Shown in pieces: positions 36,701-49,059 of a DNA stretch of 64,000 nucleotides. Each line of letters opens with the position of its first letter. Position 1 is the first letter of the stretch. The stretch is taken from NCBI GenBank assembly GCA_018894105.1, contig CM032117.1, positions 48,456,503 to 48,520,502 of the forward strand, written 5' to 3'. The stretch is from Jacaranda mimosifolia (taxonomy: Eukaryota > Streptophyta > Magnoliopsida > Lamiales > Bignoniaceae). The translations under genes were made by a program, and so were the position numbers. The notes beneath the pieces were generated by a model that searched no databases, was not told the origin of the DNA, and saw only the letters and a program-made list of their open reading frames with translations.

Positions 36701-37551
36701 GCGAGTAGGAGCAACAGCACTAGTATTCCTCCGGCGACCGATATTGCGATAATGGCGGCAGAGGAGAGCTTTCTATTCTTTCTTTGAGATGGGATGAGAG
36801 CTGGAGTTACTGTAGGGGAAGGCGCCGGGGAAGGGAAAAAAGGGTTGCACGGCGGCAAAGGCCGGCCGCACAAATCGAGGTTATTTGCAAATGCCGACTC
36901 TGGGAATTTCGCGAGCGCGCTGGGAATCGAACCATTGAGACGGTTGTTTGAGACGTCAAAATTGACGAGGCCCGGTGCAGAGATGCTCGGGATTTTCCCG
37001 GAGAAGCCATTATTCTCTAGAAAGAGCCCCGTCAGATGGGTCAGATTGTTGAGAGAAAATGGAATGGGACCAGTGAAGTTGTTAGAGGACAAATCGAGTC
37101 GGGTGAGACGAGTCAACTCAGTGAGACTCGGAGGGAACTCACCGGAAAACCGATTATCCTGAAGATAGACGCTGCGAAGGAGCTTGAGTTGGGAGAAGTC
37201 GGACGGAATTGGGCCAGATAGGCGGTTGGAGCGGAGGCTGAGGACTCGTAGCTGAGTGAGGCGACTCAGCGTATTGGCCGGAATCTGCCCGACGAGGCCA
37301 ACACCAGGAAGCCTGAGGTAGTGTACGGAGGAATTTGTGGCATCGCACTGTACGCCAACCCAAGAGCACGCGGAGACAGACTGGTTCCACTGGAGGCGTT
37401 TCTCGTGCGGCACTTGCGAGAGAAAGGTAAGCAGCGCTTGCTTGTCCTGAGTGGGCTCCGAGGTGACTCCGCCGAGACTCAGTAGCAGTGCTAAGAACAC
37501 CAAGAACCCGACGCGTTTTGGAATAGCTGCCATCAGTGTGCTTTGCTTCAT
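33723..37551 (-). CDS. LRR receptor-like kinase, probably catalytically inactive (At2g26730-like)
   Basis: Two exons, 37551-36231 and 34396-33723, join in phase across a GT-AG intron of 1834 bp to give 664 residues. In order: signal peptide (hydrophobic [16 protein letters not shown]), LRRNT_2-type cap with CSWVGVQC, about five leucine-rich repeats (residues 75-210), a Pro/Ser stalk, one transmembrane helix ([20 protein letters not shown]) with the RRRKRR stop-transfer, an acidic/Ser-rich juxtamembrane, then a kinase fold. The glycine loop GKGSVG and the VVVK lysine are present. The catalytic loop reads HGN instead of HRD, and DFG is kept. The lost catalytic aspartate places it among 'probable inactive receptor kinases' that signal as scaffolds or co-receptors at the plasma membrane. 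The C-terminus [17 protein letters not shown] resembles that of At2g26730. The gene is intact and appears functional. Confidence 0.95.
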
Positions 37552-39297
37552 TCCGTTTGGTAGCCTTAAGACACAATGGGGTTTCTCTTTATCAAAGTGG
37601 CGGCAAGTTCCGGCGAGAAGCCATAGTCATTGCCATAGCCATGTGAGAGGTGAGACTGACAGAAGAAAAGGAAGAAAGAGAGAGAGCCAGTAGCTGTACA
37701 AGTTTTGCAAAGGCAGGAAAAAGAAAAAGAAAAAGAAAAAGGAAAAGGAAAGGATGTGAGAGTGTCAGCACAGCTGGGCAGGGCAGGAAAAAAAGGTTTT
37801 CCTGAGTTTGGTGCTTAAGAATTACGCTTCGGATTCTGAAACCAAACAAACAATAATAATGCGGGGTGGGGGGTGGGGTGGGGTGAGGTGAGGTGAGGTT
37901 TACGCGAATTCTCAAGCGTGACGAGGGGGCTATCTTTTTTGTCCTGACTGGTCATTTTCCGTTTGAATATGCAGTCATTCCTATGTGGTTATTTTTCTGG
38001 GTTGGAGTTGGACCATACATATTTTGCCTATTTCCACTTATGTACTTATTACTATTATTTTTCTCTCATAATACTTCTACTAAATGCATCTTATAGACTA
38101 TTTATTATATATTTGATCTCAAATTTGTTGTTTCGGTATATTTCTATTAAGTGCTAAAAATTTAGGGTACTTCCTATTGTGAAATCCAACGCGATTATGA
38201 CTTATTCCTACTGAAAAAACTGGACTAAAGCCCATCATGACTAAAATAATAGTTATTAAATTTTATTAAAAAAATCATTTAACCTGAAGATTATTGAACA
38301 TAAATAAATGTGAAGAATATTTAAAATGCCCGTTCTGTACATAATATTATTTTGTCATGCACTTAATTCTTATGAAAATTTTCATTCTTTATTCATACAA
38401 GACATTCAAAATTAATTGTGTGGAAAGCTTGTTGTATTACTATTATCCCTAACCTCTCTCAATTCAAATTAATCAATATTTTTGTACGGATGCCCGAGAC
38501 TTCATTTGACACTTAATCAAATCATTCATGTTAGTGGAAAATCCACATCACTAACAAAGTTGATTTTATATTTTATTCTTCAATATCAATCTATCAAATG
38601 TTTTATCAAATACTCTAAATGATGTTCGGGTGATAAAATTAGATAACAGTACAAATAATTTCTTTAAACAAGCTTTTATAATTAAAAAATTTATATAATT
38701 ATTCTTCAGTCCCCCAAAAACCAATCTTACCAATTTTTTTATTTCAAGAAATTCAATTATTATTGTTATTCTTTTTTTTTTTTGTGATGAAATTACATCT
38801 AATCTTCTTACATTAAAATGTTTTATTTATTAATATTCATTTTAAAATTAATTTTTGTTTAACTATTTTATGTGTATGTAGTAAAAGCTTTTATATAATT
38901 TGATTTATGATCTTTGAAAAATTTTAACTCGTTAAATTTTAAAAATTAAAATGATCTCTATTATAATTTATATATCTAAAAATCAAATAAAATATTTTTA
39001 TAATAAATTAAAATCATCAACTGTAAAAATTAATTCAAACAATTTAAAGGAAAAAAAATTAGAAATTAATACTATAAATTTCTTAAATGTCTAAGAAGTC
39101 TAAAATAATTTAGTTAAAAAAATAACCGTTAGGCTTTTATAATGAAAAAATGTTGGAATGAGGTTTTTCATTTTTTTCATTTTGCATTGGAAAATACTTT
39201 TGATGGAACTTTGGATTTTTTTTTTATTTTTTGAAGAATATTTTAGTGTGTATAAAAGTTTTATTGAAGAAGTTTTTAACGGGTGCTAGCCAACTTA
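37552..39297. other. Promoter and upstream region of the receptor kinase
   Basis: The first 350 bp upstream of the start codon (37552-37900) include a long repeated pyrimidine tract on the minus strand (TTTTTC units, 37719-37760) and a GGTGGGG-rich stretch (37861-37900), typical of a plant 5' UTR and proximal promoter. No TATA box was assigned. From 38100 to 39297 the DNA is AT-rich with no recognised feature. Confidence 0.5.
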
Positions 39298-39306
39298 AAA
39301 ATAATA

Positions 39307-40976
39307 GGGTCAATTACATCCACCTCCCCTGAGATTTGATGTAATTACAAAAAAATCCTCATTATTTTAAAAATTACAAATACCCCTTGAACTTAATCGC
39401 CATCCAACATGTTAGCCCAATCATTAGTTGCAATTAGGATTTTACCAAATGGCCGTTAAAAATTTTGAGTAAAATTTCAAAAAATTTACCAAATGGCATT
39501 TTTTACCTGATTTGACTTTATTTAGTGGACAAAAATGCCCTTAGGGGTGGTATTTTAATATTTTTGAATTTCATAAGGGTTTATTTGTTATTATTGTTTT
39601 GTTTGGGGACCTAATTGTAATAAAATAAAGAAGAATTCAGGGTGAATTTAAACTAGTAAATGTATTTAAGATAATTTAATTATATTCAATTGAATTTAAT
39701 GAGTAAGAAAAATTAAAAATATAAATCAAATCTATCATCTTGGAACATATAATTTTAATAATTGAAATGATATATTCAATAATATTAAAAATAATAAGCA
39801 TATCTAAAATAATTTAATTAAATTTATATCATTAAAATATAACATGTTAAATTATGTTAAATATAAATTTATATTATTAAAATAATCTATTAATATTAAA
39901 ATAGTAATATATATAATATTTTAATTCAATTCAATTCAATTTAACTAAAAGTAAAATAAGTAAAAAATTAAAATAAATTAAATCTATCATGATAATATAT
40001 TTTTAATAATATTTAAAATTAAAAAATAATAATGACATGTAAAATAATTTAATTAAATATTTTTATTAATTGAAAATAGAGTAAACTACAAATTAAAATT
40101 AATGTTTGGGGTCAATGTGAGGCACTTAGAGAGCTGAAGGATTCAATTGAAATCCGAGAGGAAGTTTTGGGGTGGAAATTACAATTTCAAAATGTTGAAA
40201 ATTATATACACAAGAGCCCTCTCATTGTATCAAATTCTTCCATTCTTACTGTGACCATCCTCTCCAACCAGCACCTCTCCAATGCTAGAAAAACTAGCAA
40301 CCAAGCTAACCATTCTCTGTCCCTTGTCACAAGGTACACATCGGTACCAAATTTGCCTAGAAATAACTGGCGAATCGCTAGAAATTAAGCAAACAGAGCC
40401 TCACGGTGGTGACGGGTTGCTTAGTTTCAGCAACGAAAACTCATAAACAAAAAGTGGTTTTTGATGGGCTCGATAAGAGGAGTATAACGGTGGTTTTCAA
40501 TTTTGTGATTTGACGAATGGAGAAGGAGAACCGAAGGTGGAGGAGCATGGTGGCGTTGGGCAGTTTTGCTTGAAATTGGCCGACGAAGTGAAAGGGAAAA
40601 CTGAAATTGATTGGGGGGTTTGATAGAGTGCAACAAGGCGCACCTTCTGGCAGCAGTAGAACCTAGTTTTGGTGGAGGCGCAAGGGTGGCAGTCCGACAA
40701 AAATTGAAAGTGATAAAAATATATCAAATAAACCCTCATAAATTCAAAAATATTACAAATAGGTCCAAAGGTATTTTTTGTCTTTTGATATTTCTATCAA
40801 TTTTTCATTTTTTATTTTTTTTTTAATTTTTAACAGAAGAGCATTTTGGTCATTTTACTCTATTCATCAGTATTGTAATTTAGTTTAAAAGTTCACGGAG
40901 GTATTTGTAATTTTCAAAACAACGAATTTTTTTTGTAATTACACCAAACCTCATGGAGTATGGATGTAATTAATCC
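39307..40976. mobile_element. Second, unrelated non-autonomous Mutator-like element, 1670 bp
   Basis: A perfect 9-bp target duplication, AAAATAATA, lies at 39298-39306 and 40977-40985. The left end starts GGGTCAATTACATCC, and the right end on the reverse strand starts GGATTAATTACATCC. The inverted ends align for about 85 bp, sharing GTAATTACAAAAAAA and AAAATTACAAATACC. There is no transposase. The interior (about 40090-40720) is less AT-rich and reads like an LTR promoter and leader, resembling the solo LTR at 18293, so it may carry a captured retrotransposon fragment. Short open frames there are not convincing genes. Confidence 0.88.
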
Positions 40977-40985
40977 AAAATAATA

Positions 40986-41896
40986 TTTTAATCCATACTT
41001 AAGTTAAATGGCCCAAATGCACAAAGACAACTCTGTAATATAGATTAGACCCACATGAGATAAAATTAGCTCAATAAATACCAATATTACCCAATAATTA
41101 AATACATATAATATCCTCAACACCCCCCCTCCCCCCCCCCCTAAAAAAAAGGGATCTACGTCACACTAGAATGTGTCGGATTCAGGTCGCTCAACCCCAC
41201 CCACAACATGGATCAATATTTACCATCAACCCAACTTGGCGGGAAACACCCTAATTATGCATGTCAACTTCCCCATTTGTTGTGACACGCTATTATAAAT
41301 ATCCCATTTTAGTCTATTTCTATAGCATGCATATCTTCCACTTTCATATGCTCTTTCTATAGTGTTTCTTTTACCTTCTTTCTTCTTCAAATACTGACTT
41401 AAGTGTCGGAGGATTTTCATGAAATCCCATGCCTTTCCCAGAAAAGGATCGGATCTTTCATCATTCCATCTTTATGGTAAGGATCCCAGTCCAAGTCCAA
41501 ATACTGTTCCTAGCCAATTGAAGATATGTAGTAAATATTTAATAATAACAATTGATATATTTGCAATATAAGATAGATTATTTTTATTTATAATGTATAG
41601 CAAACATTAAAATTTTCTGTATTGTACTAATTGAAATTCCCACTTACTTCAAGTATATACTAAAAGCAAATATATAAATACATAGCAACTTCTCTTTGAT
41701 TTCAGTCTCTTTGACTTCAAAAACATTAAGAAGACGTGTGACCCAAATTGATCTTGAACTAAAAAATCACTCTCAATTCCACGTTAGTGAGTTTTCTAAG
41801 TAATTATTATTGTAAGAGATGAAGTCCAAAAAATTACACACATAGTATATAACCAAATTACAGGAAAAAAAAACAGAAAATAAACAAGTTAAAGGA

Positions 41897-41941
<45 letters not shown>

Positions 41942-42470
41942 CTTTTCTTTTTATCAAAAAGGAACATTATTGTGCAATATCTATCCGTATAAGGCAAATT
42001 TCTACTTAAGCAATTTCTTATGGAGGTAAAAAAGTCTAAAAAATGTAGTTCCACTACAATGAAAAAATACGTATTCAGGAAATGTTTAATTTGGATTTTT
42101 TATTTTATTTTTTATTTCATCTCCTATCCCAACATATTGTAATTATACCTAATATGTTTAATTTTTAATTAAATATTTTTATAAAAAAATATTTAATACA
42201 CATATCATATATCTATAAAATAAAATAAGATATATAATAAGAAGTGAAATAGAATATTTTGACCGACACAAATCAATGCGGTGAGCAATAATCTAACAAA
42301 GGAAGGAGGAAGATATGATGGAAGACTGATGAGTGAAACTTCTCCACGGGCTACAATTATAACTCCCAGCAGATACGTGCCACGTGGCATTTCAGAAGCC
42401 AGGTTGACTTTTCGACTTTTGTTTTCATTTTTCATTTTTTTTTTTTCCTTTTTGCATTTTCCTTATAGCA
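40986..42470. other. Intergenic sequence with poly-C and ATT microsatellite
   Basis: A C-rich homopolymer stretch lies at about 41113-41141 and an (ATT)n microsatellite at about 41899-41941. No gene or RNA is recognised. Confidence 0.6.
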
Positions 42471-42879
42471 AAACAATAAGGAACACTTATTTAAAAGTAC
42501 CAAACATACTTTCCACTTTTGTGATCAGTTCTCACTTATTTTTGTTAGAAAAAACTCTCTAGTTTTATTAAAAGTTTAGATATCACTTCCCATTTACTTG
42601 ATTTGACAAAAATGCCCTTAAGTATAATATTTTTCATTCATTTTTTCTCACTTCTTCTTCATCCGGACAAGCAAACAGTAAACCCTATCATACCAGAAAT
42701 AGAAAGAACAGAAAAAACGCAACAAGCTCCATAGTGGGAACGAGAATAACGTTAGAGCCAAAAACCACCAACCCAATAGCTGCATTGTCTTCTTCTCTTT
42801 TTATTTTCATCATTTTCGGGTTTCATCTTCTTTTCAGTTTCTTCTCAGTTGCCTCTGAGTTTCTTATATTTTTCCGACA

Positions 42880-45800
42880 ATGTCAATCAGTAGTGAAGCA
42901 AGTGTGCTTAATCAAGTGTTGGGGAGTTGCCGCTACAAAGACCAGCTCCATATAATGTCAATTAAGGATAGTATGACTTTAATGGATATGTACATTAATC
43001 TTGCAAGAAAATGGAGTGAAATCAACGCCGAACACTTCAGTTTGCAATATATAGCTCCACATCAAAGATTATACGTGAGTTTAACTAATGACGATGATGT
43101 CATGAATATGGTCTTACTGCATTTGACATTGAAGATGAACATTGTTGACATCCTGGTAAACCAAAAGGATGAATCAAGCAGCAGAGAAAAGAAGAGCAGT
43201 GATGTTTTAAGGTAATACTTCTACATAATCTAAACTGTACTGCAATTTGTAAAGTTTTGTACTTGAAGTGTTCCAAAATTTCACTCTGTTTATTTGAAAA
43301 TCTTTCTGTACTTGTAGCGTTCTACATTATACTTCATTGCAGTTAACATTGTACTTCATCTCACAAAAATTATACTTTATTATGTAAGTTTTATACTTCA
43401 AGTGTTCTACTAAAGGATTATCTAAAATTGTACTGCAACTTGTAGAGGTTTATACTTGAAGTGTTTCCAAATTGCACGTAATCTATACAAAATTATACTT
43501 TCTGTTTTCTGAAATTATTCATTTAACCAAAACTGTACTGAGTTGGTAGGGTTTTATACTTCAATTGTTCGGAAATTGTACTTAATTTTACACAAATTTG
43601 TACTCCAGTTATCTAAAATTGTACTTCATTTCACTAAAATTGTACTCTATTATTTAAGTTTTATACTTCAAAGTGTTATACTAATTGATATCTAAAGTTA
43701 TACTGCTATTACTAACGGTTTATACCTGAAGTGTTAAAAACTGTACTTCTTTTTATTCAAAATTGTACTTCAATTTTTTGAGATTATACTTTATTTTACA
43801 AAATCTTTACTTATTTATTGAAGGTCTATATTTTAAGAGTTATATTTATCGATTATCCAAAATACACGACAGTTGCTAGGGCTTTATACTTCAAGAGTTT
43901 GAAATTGTACTTTACTTTATCTAAAATTGTACATTTATTTTCTGAAATTATATTTTCTTTTGTACTTCATTTTATAGAAACCTATACTCTTTTCATTGAA
44001 GTTCTATACTTCAAGTATCCTAAATTGTACGTCATTTTATATAAACTTGTACTTCAATTATCTGAATCTACTATTTGACTTTCATGTTTTCTACTAATAA
44101 ATTATCCAATTTGTACTGAAATTGCTAAGGTTTTGTACTTCAAGTGTTCAGAAATCGTTCTTCACTTAATCAAAAATTATACTTCTATTTTTTAAAATTA
44201 TACTTCATTTTATATATCATTTTATTTAAATCTGTACTCTTGTCATTGAAGTTCTATACTTCAGGTATTCCCAAAATGTACTTCATTTTACCTAAACATG
44301 TACTCCATTCATTGAAGTTCTATACTTCAAGTGTTCGAAGTTGTACTATATTTTATCTGAACTTGTACTTCAATTATCTGAATCTATTATTTAATTTAGA
44401 AGCGACTACAAATTGATTATCAAAAAATTATACTGCAATAGCTAAAGTTTTATACTTCAAGAGTTCTGAAATTGAACTTCATATTATCTAAAATTGTACT
44501 TCGATTTTCTGAACTTATATTTCAGTTCTTAATAATTTCACCTAAATCTGTATATTCTTTTTATTGAAGTTCTATACTTCAGGTATTCTAAAATTGTATT
44601 TCACTTTGTCTAATATTGTACTTCAATTTTTTGAAATCATACTTCATTTTATACATCATTTTACCGAAACGTCTACTCCATTCATTAAAGTTCTATATTT
44701 CAAATGTCTGAAGTTGTACTTCATTTTATCTGAACTTGTACTTTAATTATCTGAACCTATTATTTAATTTTTAAGCGTCTACTAATGTATTATCTAAAAA
44801 TTATACTGCAATAGCTAAGGTTTTATACTTCAGTTGTTGAAATTGTACTTCACTTTATATAAAATTGAACTTAGATTTTTCAAAATTATACTTCAGTTTT
44901 TACATAATTTAACCTAAATCTGTATTCTTTTTAATGAAATTCTATACTTCAGGTGTTTTCAAATTGTACTTCACTTTTTCTAAAATTATATTTCTATTTC
45001 TTTAAATTATACTTCATTTTATACATCACTTTACCTAAACTTGTACTCCATTCATTGAAGTTCTATACTTCAAGTGTCCTAAATTGTACTTCAATTTTCT
45101 AAATCCATTATTTAATTTAGAAGCGACTACGAATGGATTATCAAAAAATTATACTGCAATAGCTAAAATTTTATACTTCAGGAGTTTCAAAATTGTACTT
45201 CAGATTATCTAAAATTGTACTTCGATTTTCTGAACTTATATTTCAGTTCTTACATAATTTCACCTAAATTTGTATATTATTTTCATTGAACTTCTATACT
45301 TCAGGTATTTTGAAATTGTATTTCACTTTGTCTAATATTGTACTTCAATTTTTTGAAGTCATATTTCATTTTATACATCATTTTACCAAAACTTGTACTC
45401 CATTCATTAAAATTCTATACTTCAAATGTCTGAAGTTGTACTGTTGTACTTCATTTTATCTGAACTTGTACTTTAATTATCTGAACCTATTATTTAATTT
45501 TTAAGCGTTTACTAATGTATTATCTAAAAATTATACTGCAATAGTTAAGGTTTTATACTTCAGTTGTTCTTAAATTGTACTTCACTTTATATAAAATTGA
45601 ACGTAGATTTTTTGAAATTATACTTCAGTTTTACATAATTTAACCTAAATTTGTATTCTTTTCAATGAAGTTCTATACTTCAGGTCTTCTCAAATTGTAC
45701 TTCACTTCTTTTACTTCTGTTTCTTAAAATTATACTTCATTTTATACATCATTTTATCTAAATCTGTACTCTTTTAATTGAAGTTCTGTACTTCAGGTGT

Positions 45801-47955
45801 TCTCAAATTGTACTTCATTTTATTTTAGCTTGTACTTCAATTTTCTGAATCTCTTAATTAATTTTCAAGTGTCATACTAATGAATTATTCAAAAAAGTGT
45901 ACTGCAATTGCTACGTTGTATACTTCTATTGTTTTGAAATTGTACTTTGTTTATTTGAAATTATACCACAATGATGAATTATTCTACATATTGTACTTTA
46001 TTTTACCTAAAATTGTACTTCATTTGTCAACCTCAAGGGATGCAGTCGAGGAGGAAATTGGTTCGACCAATGCATCGCACAATGAATTGGCTTTAATTAG
46101 CAACTCAATTGATGCATGGAGGAATTGCATATATGGAGGAGGTCAAACATTCAAGGATGCTGAGGAGTTCAGAATTATGCTTAAAAATTATGCAGTGTCT
46201 ACTTTGCGGTCATTTAAATACAAGAAAAATGATAGCAAAAAAATCATAGCCGTTTGCAGTGATGAAAATTGCAAATGGGGAATCTATGCATCAAGGCATG
46301 AAGCTGATAAATTATTTGGCATTCAAAAATGTAATCTAGAACACACATGTGGTGAGGCTAATCTTTGGACAAGGGGACATCCTAAAGCCGATTCCGCTTG
46401 GGTTGCTAATGTAGTGAAGGATAAATTGAGATCAGAGCCATGTTATCGGCCCTCTACCATACTGAAAGATATTCATAGAGAATACGGTGTGGAACTTAGG
46501 TACCATAAAGCATGGATGGGTAAGGAATTAGCTATGCATGACATCCATGGAGCTGAGAAGGGATCTTATGATAAGTTGAGGTGGTACTGTGATGCTGTGA
46601 ATAGGACAAACCCTGGAAGTATTGCAGACTATGAGATTGACCCAATCAGTCAAAAATTTCGTCGGCTATTTATATGTTTAAGTGCCTGCCTTCTTAGTTT
46701 TCTCAAGGGATGCAGGCCATTGATATTCTTGGACGGCACCCATATTAAAAATAAATACAAAGGAGTCTTACTCAGCGCTGTCAGTAAGGATGCTAATGAT
46801 GACTTATTCACAATAACATATGCAGTTGTTGACTCTAAAAATAATATTAATTGGGAGTAGTTCTGCTTTAAGCTGAGAAGTGTCTTAGATTCTGAATATC
46901 TGCCTGGCTTATCAAGGTTTACTTTCTTCTCCGAACGACATCCAGGTCTTTTTAAGGCCCTCCCCATGATATCTCCCGGTAGCCACCATGCATATTGCTT
47001 GAGACACTTAGTGGATAACTTTAAGAAACAAGTAAGTGTACTCTATCTTTGTTTGTGAGACAATTATGTGAAATAAACTCTATTTCATAACATTAAGTAC
47101 ATTACTGTTCTATTATTTTAAATTCAGGTATTAAGGAAGTACCTTCTACATAACAAGAAACATTGGTGTTCTGTTTTTATGAAAGCTGCATATGCGCCTA
47201 CAAGGCAGGAGTATACCCAACATATAGACAGCATGTTGGAGTCAATGCCGCTTGCCAGAGACGTTATTATGCAGTCTGACCCACCATGTTGGGCAAATTC
47301 CTTATTCAGTGGAGATCGATGGGGGGTAATAAATAATAATCAAGCAGAAAGTTGGAATAATTGGGTTAAACCAGCCCGATTTATGCCAGTTGCAGCCATG
47401 GTTGATCACATACGCATGCAAATAATGGTTATGATGCATGATAGACGAGAAGAATCTCATAAGATGGTTGGTCAATTATGTCCCAAGCACGAGGAGAAGT
47501 TTGCAATCAATCATATGTGTTCTCATAACTTAAAAGTTGTCATGTCTAGCGGTTGGAGCTTTGAGGTGATTGAGCAAGATAAATCGTATGCTGTAGATTT
47601 ACAAAGCAGAGTTTCTTCGTGCGGAGCATGGCAAATTGATAAAATACCATGCAGACATGCTTGTGCTTGTATCGAGTTAAAGTTACTTTCACCGTATGAC
47701 TTCACCGATCAATACTACCGAGTTGAGATGTATCAACAAGCATACCAGGCAGTTATAAACCCTATTCCTACGTTTGATATGCAAATGTTCCCTATATATG
47801 ATGATGACATCATTCATGCACCTGAATGTCGATCTCAGCTTGGGCATAAAAGGACACAGAGGATTCCATCACAGATTGAGAAATGTGTAATTAAGTGTAA
47901 AAGGTGTGGTAGAACAGGGCATAATCATCGAACTTGCAAAGAATCAGTAAACTAG
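42880..47955 (+). pseudogene. MURA-type transposase with N-terminal PB1-like domain, one in-frame stop
   Basis: Exons 42880-43211, 46038-47031 and 47128-47955 join in phase (718 codons including stops). Exon 1 encodes a PB1-like domain (about residues 10-100, LYVSLTNDDDVMNM). Exon 2 has the Mutator DNA-binding domain with a WRKY-GCM1-like zinc finger (VCSDENCKWG ... LEHTC) and the start of the DDE core (IFLDGTHIKNKYKGVLLSAV). Exon 3 has the third acidic residue (NNNQAESWNNW), a SWIM-type finger (WQIDKIPCRHACACI) and a CCHC knuckle (CKRCGRTGHNHRTC). Defects: TAG at 46858-46860; Glu in FFSERHPG, where the family has the second catalytic Asp; Ser at the first SWIM cysteine (SSCGAW). The enzyme would cut and insert the element DNA. 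The first intron (2.8 kb) is all tandem repeat. Confidence 0.92.
43215..46037. repeat. Tandem array filling the transposase first intron, with a 720-bp higher-order repeat
   Basis: The whole intron consists of short units around TTGTACTTCA, TATACTTCA and ACTGCAATAGCTAAGG. In the later part, TACTGCAATAG occurs at 44431, 44814, 45152 and 45534. The alternate spacings (383, 338, 382) add up to 720-721 bp, so segments from about 44410 and 45130 are tandem duplicates of about 720 bp. Splice sites at both ends are intact (43212 and 46037). Confidence 0.88.
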
Positions 47956-48645
47956 TTAACTTTTGTATCTCAATACAGGATAATTGTACTTGATTTCTTC
48001 GCATTTGCGCCTCACTTGGGCAATGAAGCAAGTGATTTAGCGTGAAATTAGCATTCTTGCATGTTGTCCGAGACATAGTTAACTTTTGTACCTCAATACG
48101 GGATAATTGTACTTGATTTCTTCGTATTTGCGCCTCACTTGGGCAATGAAGCAAGTGATTTAGCATGAAATTAGCATTCTCGCATGTTGTCCGAGATATA
48201 GTTAACTTTTGTACCTCAATACGGGATAATTGTACTTGATTTCTTCGCATTTACGCCTCACTTGGGCAATGAAGCAGGTGATTTAGCGTGAAATTAGCAT
48301 TCTTGCATGTTGTCCGAGACATAGTTAACTTTTGTACCTCAATATGGGATAATTGTACTTGATTTCTTCGTATTTGTGCCTCACTTGGGCAATGAAGCAG
48401 GTGATTTAGTATGAAATTAGCATTCTCGCATGTTGTCCGAGATATAGTTAACTTTTGTACCTCAATACGGGATAATTATACTTGATTTCTTCGTATTTGC
48501 ACCTCACTTGGGCAATGAAGCAGGTGATTTAGCGTGAAATTAGCATTCTTGCATGTTGTCCGAGACATAGTTAACTTTTGTACCTCAATACGGGATAATT
48601 GTACTTGATTTCTTCGCATTTGTGCATCACTTGGACAACTTTGTA
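47955..48645. repeat. 123-bp tandem repeat (5.6 copies) with 246-bp alternation
   Basis: GTTAACTTTTGTA starts at 47955, 48078, 48201, 48324, 48447 and 48570, exactly 123 bp apart. Units contain GATAATTGTACTTGATTTCTTCG, the word CACTTGGGCAATGAAGCA and GCATGTTGTCCGAGA (described separately). Copies alternate at two sites: TTGCATG...GAGACATAG in copies 1, 3 and 5, and CTCGCATG...GAGATATAG in copies 2 and 4. It starts at the transposase stop codon. Confidence 0.95.
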
Positions 48646-49059
48646 CTTAATTAATATCTTGGTATTTTTACTAATATTTTTGAATTAAAATTTGTTCAAA
48701 GATTTGATTTTTAATTCTTGGTAATTAATAACGAAACTATTGAAGTATGTGTCCAATATTTATCATATGAATAAAATAATATTAAAAATTTTAAGTTGTT
48801 AATCACTAGTGTTCAACAGATGAATGTTATCAATCGCAGTAATGAAAGAATACTTATGCTTTCAAAGATGTAATGAAATGAGAATTCGATTATGTTATCC
48901 ACCCTATCATCCGTACAAATTCGTACTTCACCAGATCCGACAATCTCAAATTATTTTACTTGCCCATCATTACAATTATTGGAGAATAATTATTCAATTT
49001 GAATAAGTGTACTTCAAGAAAACAAATCTTATACTTGAATTGTCCGATTTTATACTTCA
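48646..49059. other. Spacer within the MULE between 123-bp and 207-bp arrays
   Basis: AT-rich sequence without open reading frames of note. It contains scattered GTACTTCA words but no regular period. Confidence 0.6.

Noticed and set aside
43818..45504. Tyr/Leu/Phe-rich open frames in the transposase intron
   Set aside because: They come from AT-rich repeat units and are bounded by the intron's valid splice sites, so they are not coding.
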